Shown here piece by piece: positions 58,450 to 64,000 of a DNA stretch of 64,000 nucleotides (position 1 is its first letter; each line of letters begins with the position of its first letter). The stretch covers positions 186,001 to 250,000 of the forward strand of contig CAVXXI010000001.1 in assembly GCA_963765725.1 (NCBI GenBank). The letters are read 5' to 3'. Source of the stretch: DASQEH01 sp963765725. GTDB taxonomy: Bacteria > Actinomycetota > Actinomycetes > Propionibacteriales > Nocardioidaceae. Under the pieces are notes generated by a model, which made no database searches, had not been told where the DNA came from, and worked only from the letters and a program-made list of their open reading frames with translations. Made by a program: the position numbers and the translations under genes.

Positions 58450-60678
58450 ATGGTGGCCGACCGGCCCGCTGTCTTGGACCTGCAGGCCATGCTCGACCTG
58501 TTGGCGCAGACGGTCGTGAACGCTCTTGGTTTCGCCGTTGCCGCGGTCAACATCGTGGAGTCGCCGAGGCGGGTCGTCGTCGTGTCGGTCGCGGGTCCTG
58601 ACGAGGTCCGCGACCGACTGCTCGGCACATCGGACACCCTCGCCAACTGGGAACGCATGCTGGCCGCGGGGCAGACCTGGGGGCGGCTGGCGTTCCTGGA
58701 CCACAGCCAGGTCGGTGCCGACGTCTTCGCCGAGGGTGCGTCGTGGACTCCGGACGTGCCAGCCTCCGACCATCCGGACGCCTGGCATCCCGAGGACTTC
58801 CTGTTCGCCCCGCTGTACGCGAGCGACGGCTCGATGCTGGGCGTCTTGTCCGTCGACCTGCCGCACGGCGGTCTGCGCCCCGACGCGGAGACCCGCAAGT
58901 CACTGGAGGCGTTCGGCGTCTCGGCGGCGCTGGCCATCGAGCACGCGACGCTGCGGGCCCGGGCCGAGCAGTCGGAGGAGCTCTTCCGCGAGGTGTTCAG
59001 CGCCAGCCCGCTCGGGATGGCGCTACTCGATGCCGACGGCGCGATCGTCGTGGGCAACGAGGCGCTGTGCCGCATCCTCGACCGCACGCCGTCGGAGCTC
59101 CCGGGCAGGTCGCTCGCCGACTTCGGGCATCCCGAGGACATCCGCAGGCTCTCCGACCAGGTAGGGCTGCCGGTTATCGAGGACCCCCGCGGCGGCCAGC
59201 GGCTCCTGCGCGGAGACGGGTCCACGATCTGGGTGGAGGTCACACAGACGCACCTGCGCAGCGGCGGACAGGTCGTGACCCAGGTCAGAGACGTCACGGA
59301 GCAGCGCGAGGCCGTCAGCCGGCTGCAGCACCTGGCGACGCATGACCCGGTCACCGGGGTCGGCAACCGTTCCCTGCTGCTGGAGACCCTGCGTGCGGCT
59401 ATGACGAGCCAGCTGGTCAGCGGCTCGACGATCGCGCTGCTCTTCATCGACCTCGACGGCTTCAAGCAGGTCAACGACGACTTCTCCCACGCGGTCGGCG
59501 ACTTCGTACTGCGGGCTGTGGCCCAGCGGCTGCTCGCGGTCGTCCGGCCGCACGACTGCGTCGTCAGGTGGGGAGGCGACGAGTTCATCGTGATGGTCCA
59601 CCCCCTTCCGGAAAAGCGGGCGGCGCTGGATCTCGCGGAACGGATCGCCACGGCGCTGTCCACTCCGTTCGCGGTCGACGATATCCAGACGAGCGTGACG
59701 TCGAGCATCGGCGTCGCGTTCAGCGACCCTGGCGACGCCCTCGAGGTCGAGGACCTGCTGCGCAACGCCGACACCGCGATGTACCGCGCCAAACGCGAGG
59801 GCAAGAGCTCGTTCGCGGTCTTCGACGGCGAGGTCGAGCAGTGGTCGGCACGCACCCAGCACATCGAGACGCTGCTCGGGTATGCCGCCTCCGCCGGCCG
59901 TGTCGTGGTCCACTACCAGCCGGTGGTGAGGATCGAGGACGGGAAGATCGTCGCCGTCGAAGCGCTGATGCGGCTGCGGGACGACGACGGTGGGCTGCTG
60001 TACCCGGAGACCTTCTTGTCGACGGCTCGGGAGACGGGCGCCCTTCACGAGTTGGAGAACGTCGCCCTGCGGATGGCCTGCGCCGACGCAGCGCGCTGGT
60101 CGCGGCTGGGGTTCGCACTGCGGCTATCGTTCAACGTCGAGGTGGGTCGGTTGGGCGACCTGCAGGCTCTCGAGGCGCAGATCCGGCATGCCCTCGACGA
60201 CGGCGACCTGTCGGCGCGGTCACTGACCCTCGAGTTCAACGAGCGCCTTCTGCAGGAGGCCGACCCGACTACCTTCGCCGGGCTCTCGTCGCTCGCCGAC
60301 GCAGGGGTCGGGTTCAGCATCGACGGCTTCGGCGCGGGTTTCGCCTCCCTGGTGCACCTGCGCTCGCTCCCTGTCTCGGAGATCAAGATCGACCGGCACT
60401 TCATCCAGGAGGCGCCGACCGACAAGATCGCGGCCGCGGTCGTCAGGGCGCATGCGGCCCTGGCCCAGCAGCTGGGTCTTCGCTGCGTCGCCAAGGGGGT
60501 GGAGACGCGCGAGCAGGACGCGTTCCTGCGGGCCAACGGGATCGCGTTCGGCCAGGGCTTCCTGTACGAGCAGCCGCTGCGTCCCGAGGCGCTGACCGAC
60601 TTCCTGCAGCACCGGGCGGCCCGGTGCCTCGGCTCGGGCGGCGCGGAGGTCTCCACGTCGCCGCGAGCCGAGGACTGA
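58450..60678 (+). CDS. GAF-PAS-GGDEF-EAL cyclic-di-GMP protein with degenerate EAL domain
   Basis: The protein of 742 residues has GAF (about 5-175), PAS (about 180-290), GGDEF (about 295-455) and EAL (about 470-730) domains. The cyclase site RWGGDEFIV is intact and an inhibitory I-site RPHD stands five residues before it. The EAL motif is present (VEALMR), but three catalytic positions are altered: DDFG is DGFG, AEGVE is AKGVE, and LELTE-like is LEFNE. It is thus predicted to make c-di-GMP but not to break it down, the EAL part perhaps serving as a sensor. GTG 58438 is an alternative start. Confidence 0.88.
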   Translation: MVADRPAVLDLQAMLDLLAQTVVNALGFAVAAVNIVESPRRVVVVSVAGPDEVRDRLLGTSDTLANWERMLAAGQTWGRLAFLDHSQVGADVFAEGASWTPDVPASDHPDAWHPEDFLFAPLYASDGSMLGVLSVDLPHGGLRPDAETRKSLEAFGVSAALAIEHATLRARAEQSEELFREVFSASPLGMALLDADGAIVVGNEALCRILDRTPSELPGRSLADFGHPEDIRRLSDQVGLPVIEDPRGGQRLLRGDGSTIWVEVTQTHLRSGGQVVTQVRDVTEQREAVSRLQHLATHDPVTGVGNRSLLLETLRAAMTSQLVSGSTIALLFIDLDGFKQVNDDFSHAVGDFVLRAVAQRLLAVVRPHDCVVRWGGDEFIVMVHPLPEKRAALDLAERIATALSTPFAVDDIQTSVTSSIGVAFSDPGDALEVEDLLRNADTAMYRAKREGKSSFAVFDGEVEQWSARTQHIETLLGYAASAGRVVVHYQPVVRIEDGKIVAVEALMRLRDDDGGLLYPETFLSTARETGALHELENVALRMACADAARWSRLGFALRLSFNVEVGRLGDLQALEAQIRHALDDGDLSARSLTLEFNERLLQEADPTTFAGLSSLADAGVGFSIDGFGAGFASLVHLRSLPVSEIKIDRHFIQEAPTDKIAAAVVRAHAALAQQLGLRCVAKGVETREQDAFLRANGIAFGQGFLYEQPLRPEALTDFLQHRAARCLGSGGAEVSTSPRAED

Positions 60679-60687
60679 GCCGGCCCT

Positions 60688-60705
60688 CCCGGTCGGGTGA
60701 CCGGG
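60688..60705. terminator. Bidirectional terminator-like hairpin
   Basis: CCCGGTC and GACCGGG form a perfect 7-bp stem with a GGGT loop, in the 33-base gap between the convergent GGDEF/EAL and sodN genes. There is no T-run on either side. Confidence 0.5.
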
Positions 60706-60711
60706 TGAGGC

Positions 60712-61116
60712 TCAGGCAGCCTGCTTGGTCTCGGTGAAGATCGCCGCGATCTCGTCGATCTTCGCCAGCAGCTCGTCGGCCTTGCCGGAGTCGAAGGTGC
60801 CCTTCGCGCCCGACGCCCCGGCGAGTTTGGTGGCCTCGTTGAACAGGGTGTGCAGCTGCGGGTACTTCTGGAAGTGCGGCGGCTTGAAGTAGTCCGTCCA
60901 CAGCACCCACAGGTGGTGCTTGACGAGCTCCGCCCGCTGCTCCTTGATGAGAATGGCGCGGGTACGGAAGTCGTGGTCGTCGTTGTCTGCGACCTTGGCG
61001 ATGATCTGCTTGATCGACTCGGCCTCGATCCGGGCCTGAGCCGGGTCGTACACACCGCACGGGAGGTCGCAGTGCGCCGAGACCTCGAGAGTCGGGGCGA
61101 TGAGGCGGAAGGCCAT
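60712..61116 (-). CDS. sodN: Nickel superoxide dismutase
   Basis: The 134-residue precursor has a 14-residue leader (MAFRLIAPTLEVSA) followed by HCDLPCGVYDP, the nickel hook. After cleavage His1, Cys2 and Cys6 hold nickel. The rest is the four-helix bundle (QARIEAESIKQIIAKVADND onward). It destroys superoxide in the cytoplasm. GAAAGGA precedes the ATG at 61116; longer readings from 61518 cover the divergent protease gene. The maturation protease is encoded divergently, the usual partner. Confidence 0.95.
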   Translation of the reverse strand: MAFRLIAPTLEVSAHCDLPCGVYDPAQARIEAESIKQIIAKVADNDDHDFRTRAILIKEQRAELVKHHLWVLWTDYFKPPHFQKYPQLHTLFNEATKLAGASGAKGTFDSGKADELLAKIDEIAAIFTETKQAA

Positions 61117-61212
61117 AGTGGTCCTTTCGGTAGGGCACGCTGGGCTGTGTGCTGACGATTGCCTCACGAGGCTACTGCGCCTTGTCGACCTCCGCGGAGC
61201 CGAGGTGAGCCG

Positions 61213-61521
61213 ATGACTGCGTTCGCCGTCGGGCTCGCCGTGGTGCGGGGCCGCTCGATGGAGCCGACGCTGTACGACGGTGACCGGCTGCTCGTCTGCT
61301 ACGGCGCCCGACCGAGGGTCGGCGGACTCGCGGTGGTCCGCCTCCCCGGTCGCCCGGTCGCCGTCAAGAGGGTGACGCGGCGGGTCGACGGGGGCTGGTG
61401 GGTGGAGCGCGACAACCCGTCGGAGGGCGTCGACTCCTGGCTCGTCGGCGCGATCCCGCCCGCCGACGTGGTGGCTCGCGTGCTGGGCCGGGTGTGGCCG
61501 CCTCGCCGCCCCCGGCACTGA
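61213..61521 (+). CDS. sodX: Nickel-type superoxide dismutase maturation protease (SodX)
   Basis: The 102-residue protein is a short S26 (signal-peptidase-like) protease with catalytic Ser in VRGRSMEPTLYDGDRLLV and Lys in PVAVKRVTRR, plus SWLVGAIPPADVVARVLGRVW. It lacks a clear membrane anchor, fitting cleavage of the NiSOD leader in the cytoplasm. GAGGTGA stands upstream of the ATG at 61213. The 96-base gap shared with sodN contains the dyad CTCCGCGGAG but no recognised Nur site. Confidence 0.9.
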   Translation: MTAFAVGLAVVRGRSMEPTLYDGDRLLVCYGARPRVGGLAVVRLPGRPVAVKRVTRRVDGGWWVERDNPSEGVDSWLVGAIPPADVVARVLGRVWPPRRPRH

Positions 61522-61547
61522 CTAGCGGTGCCCATTAGGGTGACCGC

Positions 61548-62516
61548 ATGCTCGCCGCGTACGCAGAGTCCAGCGACCCCGACGACCCGCTGTCCGGTCT
61601 GAGGCTCGGTGACCGCCCGGCTCCCGCCGAGCAGCCGGACTGGACGGTCGTGCGGGTTAAGGCCGCTGCGCTGAACCATCACGACGTCTGGTCGCTGAAG
61701 GGGGTGGGCCTCCCGGCCGAGCGTCTCCCGATGATCCTCGGCTGCGACGCCGCCGGACTCGACCCCGATGGCAACGAGGTCGTGGTCCATGCCGTCATCA
61801 GCGACCCGGACTGGCGCGGTGACGAGACCCTGGATCCGCGGCGCTCGCTGCTGTCCGAGCAGCACCCCGGCACCTTCGCCGAGCTCGTCGCCGTACCCCG
61901 CCGCAACCTGGTGCCGAAGCCCGCCTCGCTGTCGTTCGAGGAGGCTGCCTGCCTGCCGACCTCGTGGCTGACGGCCTACCGGATGCTGTTCACCTCCGCC
62001 CGGCTGCGGCCCGGTGACAGCGTCCTCGTCCAGGGCGCGGGCGGCGGAGTCTCGACCGCCCTGATCGCCTTGGGGCGAGCCACCGGGCTACGGGTCTTCG
62101 CCACTAGCCGCTCCGAGAGCAAGCGCGCCAGGGCACTGGACCTCGGAGCGCACGAGGCGCTGGAACCGGGTGCCCGGCTGCCTCAGCGCGTGGATGCGGT
62201 CATGGAGACCGTCGGCGCGGCGACGTGGAGCTCTTCGGTGAAGTCCCTGCGCCCCGGTGGGACGCTGGTGATCTCCGGCGCGACGTCGGGCGCGCAACCC
62301 GACAACGCCGAGCTCACCCGGATCTTCTTCCTGCAGCTGCGGGTACAGGGCTCCACCATGGGCACGAGGGAGGAGCTCCGCGCGCTCGTCAGCCTGCTGG
62401 AGCTGAGCGGCGTGCGCCCCCAGGTCGACCGGGTACTGCCCCTCGACCGAGCCGGCGAGGGCTTCGCGGCGATGGTCGGCGGGGACGTCTTCGGCAAGGT
62501 CGTCTTCACCGTCTGA
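61548..62516 (+). CDS. Zinc-type alcohol dehydrogenase / quinone oxidoreductase family protein
   Basis: The 322-residue MDR-family enzyme has an N-terminal GroES-like domain (VRVKAAALNHHDVWSLKGVG; MILGCDAAGLDPDGNEV) and a Rossmann domain with VLVQGAGGGVSTALIALGRATG. There is no structural zinc loop with four cysteines, so it resembles NADPH quinone/enoyl reductases rather than true alcohol dehydrogenases. The substrate is unknown. It begins 26 bases after sodX in the same direction. Confidence 0.87.
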   Translation: MLAAYAESSDPDDPLSGLRLGDRPAPAEQPDWTVVRVKAAALNHHDVWSLKGVGLPAERLPMILGCDAAGLDPDGNEVVVHAVISDPDWRGDETLDPRRSLLSEQHPGTFAELVAVPRRNLVPKPASLSFEEAACLPTSWLTAYRMLFTSARLRPGDSVLVQGAGGGVSTALIALGRATGLRVFATSRSESKRARALDLGAHEALEPGARLPQRVDAVMETVGAATWSSSVKSLRPGGTLVISGATSGAQPDNAELTRIFFLQLRVQGSTMGTREELRALVSLLELSGVRPQVDRVLPLDRAGEGFAAMVGGDVFGKVVFTV

Positions 62517-62555
62517 CGAGGGACGCGGCAACGGCGGCGTCCGCGGGCGACACCG

Positions 62556-62729
62556 TCAATCGGGGTCGTCGAGCCTGGCGAGCCACGTGGCGAGCCGCTC
62601 GACCGGTGCCTCGAACTCGGGGTTGAGATCCACGAACTCCTGCAGGCGCTCGGCCAGCCAGTCGAGCGTGACCTCCTCGTCGCCCCTGCGGCTCTGCAGC
62701 TCCTCGATGCCGCGGTCGGTGAAGTACAT
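62556..62729 (-). CDS. DUF6104 family protein
   Basis: The 57-residue protein (MYFTDRGIEELQSRRGDEEV, TLDWLAERLQEFVDLNPEFE, APVERLATWLARLDD) matches DUF6104, a short soluble family seen next to the 2-oxoglutarate dehydrogenase gene in actinobacteria. Function unknown. It starts 11 bases after the stop of that gene and is surely on the same transcript. The frame is open to 63623 as a shadow of kgd. Confidence 0.85.
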   Translation of the reverse strand: MYFTDRGIEELQSRRGDEEVTLDWLAERLQEFVDLNPEFEAPVERLATWLARLDDPD

Positions 62730-62740
62730 CGAGCGGTCCC

Positions 62741-64000
62741 TCAGGCGAAGGCGCCGTCGAGAATCGTGCGCAGCTCGTCCTGGTGCACCTTGACCTGTCC
62801 GACGGACGGCGCCGCCGACTCCCGCCGCGACACGAGCTCGAACGGGATGTCGCCGAGCTCCGGCGACAGGTTCAGCCGCATGTGCGGCCAGGCCCCCATG
62901 TTGGCGGGCTCGTCCTGCACCCAGCGGATGCCCGCGAGGTTGGGGTACTTCGCCATCTCCGCCTTGACCTCGTCGACGGGCCGCGGGTACAGCTGCTCCA
63001 GCCGGGCGATCGCGATCCGGGCCCCCTCGTCGCCGAGGCGCTTGCGCTTCTCGATCAAGTCCCACCCGATCCGTCCGGTGCACAGGATCAGCCGCTCGAC
63101 GGCAGCGGGATCGGCGACCTCGTCGCCGATGACCGGCCGGAACGTCCCCGACGTGAAGTCCTCCGGCTGCGACGTCGCGTCCTTGCGCCTCAGCATCGAC
63201 TTCGGGGTGAAGACCACCATCGGGCGGTGCTTGCTGCCGAGGGAGTGCTGGCGCAGTAGGTGGAAGTAGCTGGCCGGCGTCGAGGGCTGGGCGATCGTGA
63301 AGGCGTCGTCGGCCGCCAAGGTCATGAACCGCTCGATCCTCGCCGAGGAGTGGTCGGGACCCTGGCCCTCGTACCCGTGCGGAAGCAGCAGCACGACACC
63401 CGAGCGCTGCTGCCACTTGGCCTGGCCCGAGGAGATGAACTCGTCGATGACGATCTGCGCGCCGTTGACGAAGTCGCCGAACTGGGCCTCCCAGAGCGTC
63501 AAGGCCTCGGGCCGGGCGACGGAGTAGCCGTACTCGAAGCCCATCGCCGCGTACTCCGACAGCAGCGAGTCGTAGACGTAGAACTGCGCCTGGTCCTCGG
63601 AGAGGTTCTGCAGCGGAGTCCACTCCGCTGCGTTGACGCGGTCGATCACCGTCGCGAAACGCGACACGAAGGTGCCCCGGCGGGTGTCCTGCCCCGACAG
63701 CCGGACCGGACGGCCCTGCATGAGCAGCGAGCCGAGGGCGACGATCTCGCCGGTTCCCCAGTCGATCGGACCGTCGGTGATGGCCGCGGCCCGGCGCTGC
63801 AGCTGCGGCAGCACCTTGGGATGGACGGTGAACCCCTCCGGCGCGTTGACGTGGGAGTCCGCGATCCGCTTCAGCACCTCGGCCGAGATGGCCGTCTGCA
63901 CGCCGCCGGCGGCCCCGTGCTTCTTCGGGTACTCGGGGACGGTGACGTACTCCGCGTCGGACGCCACGGTCGCGTCGCGGACCTCCGCGAAGACGCGCTC
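62741..64000 (-). CDS. kgd: Multifunctional 2-oxoglutarate metabolism enzyme, E1 component (partial, 5' end outside window)
   Basis: The visible 419 codons are the C-terminal part of the thiamine-diphosphate E1 domain and remain open to the right edge. Segments include KKHGAAGGVQTAISAEVLKR, IDWGTGEIVALGSLL, GFEYGYSVARPEALTLWEAQ, NGAQIVIDEFISSG, LLPHGYEGQGPDHSSARIERF and VWVQDEPANMGAW-like (IRWVQDEPANMGAW). The actinobacterial protein (SucA/Kgd, about 1,200 residues) fuses an E2-like domain to E1 and drives 2-oxoglutarate decarboxylation in the TCA cycle. Only the C-terminal third is seen here. It ends with LRTILDGAFA. Confidence 0.93.
   Translation of the reverse strand, partial: ERVFAEVRDATVASDAEYVTVPEYPKKHGAAGGVQTAISAEVLKRIADSHVNAPEGFTVHPKVLPQLQRRAAAITDGPIDWGTGEIVALGSLLMQGRPVRLSGQDTRRGTFVSRFATVIDRVNAAEWTPLQNLSEDQAQFYVYDSLLSEYAAMGFEYGYSVARPEALTLWEAQFGDFVNGAQIVIDEFISSGQAKWQQRSGVVLLLPHGYEGQGPDHSSARIERFMTLAADDAFTIAQPSTPASYFHLLRQHSLGSKHRPMVVFTPKSMLRRKDATSQPEDFTSGTFRPVIGDEVADPAAVERLILCTGRIGWDLIEKRKRLGDEGARIAIARLEQLYPRPVDEVKAEMAKYPNLAGIRWVQDEPANMGAWPHMRLNLSPELGDIPFELVSRRESAAPSVGQVKVHQDELRTILDGAFA

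Overview
The window is high-GC DNA, roughly 70% G+C by eye, densely packed with genes on both strands, often with ATGA- or GTGA-type overlaps. Several genes are actinobacterial hallmarks: WhiB1, SigR/RsrA, the 24-residue ribosomal protein bL37, Ni-superoxide dismutase with its maturation protease, a PdtaS-type histidine kinase, DUF6104 and the Kgd-type 2-oxoglutarate dehydrogenase E1. I infer a member of the Actinomycetota, perhaps near Nocardioidaceae/Propionibacteriales; the genus cannot be set from this sequence alone. No tRNA, rRNA, transposase, integrase or CRISPR array was seen.

Layout. 1-3.6 kb: a TetR regulator, a 14-TM exporter, a dienelactone-hydrolase-like enzyme and a DUF6295 protein in one minus-strand operon. 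3.8-6.1 kb: a secreted GH43 glycosidase. 6.4-13.4 kb: an ABC cassette (two ATPases, two FtsX/MacB-type permeases) bracketed by arrays of a 22-bp repeat. 13.7-24.4 kb: metabolic genes (SDR, VOC, CGNR regulator, secreted hydrolase, aminopeptidase N, acetyltransferase, FAD oxidases, a luciferase-like monooxygenase with its FMN reductase). 24.5-26.5 kb: an ECF sigma/anti-sigma/secreted-protein locus.

26.7-41.8 kb is the centrepiece: an 18-gene cluster for a group 1h (actinobacterial, high-affinity) [NiFe] hydrogenase. It holds the structural genes, a NifU-Rieske-like electron-transfer candidate, hypABCDEF with two hypC genes, the large-subunit protease and eight proteins of unknown function. It would let the cell take energy from trace H2. 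Its nickel demand is shared with the Ni-SOD at 60.7 kb.

42-50.5 kb: membrane and housekeeping genes (aldo/keto reductase, S4 protein, thpR, FKBP, CBS, hisN-like, rsgA, aroA). 50.5-52.6 kb: a DoxX protein and a short archaeal-type aspartyl-tRNA synthetase preceded by what reads as a complete T-box riboswitch with a GAC (Asp) specifier. 52.7-64 kb: SRAP, sigR-rsrA with an exact SigR-type promoter, bL37, pdtaS, whiB1 with a CRP-like palindrome, a GGDEF/EAL protein with a degenerate EAL domain, sodN/sodX, and the 3' part of kgd running off the right edge.

A caution: seven genes (ABC permease, GNAT, FMN reductase, hypD, a membrane protein, doxX, aspS) each carry one single-base frameshift. Several of these functions are indispensable for their pathway, so uncorrected sequencing or assembly errors are more likely than seven real mutations.
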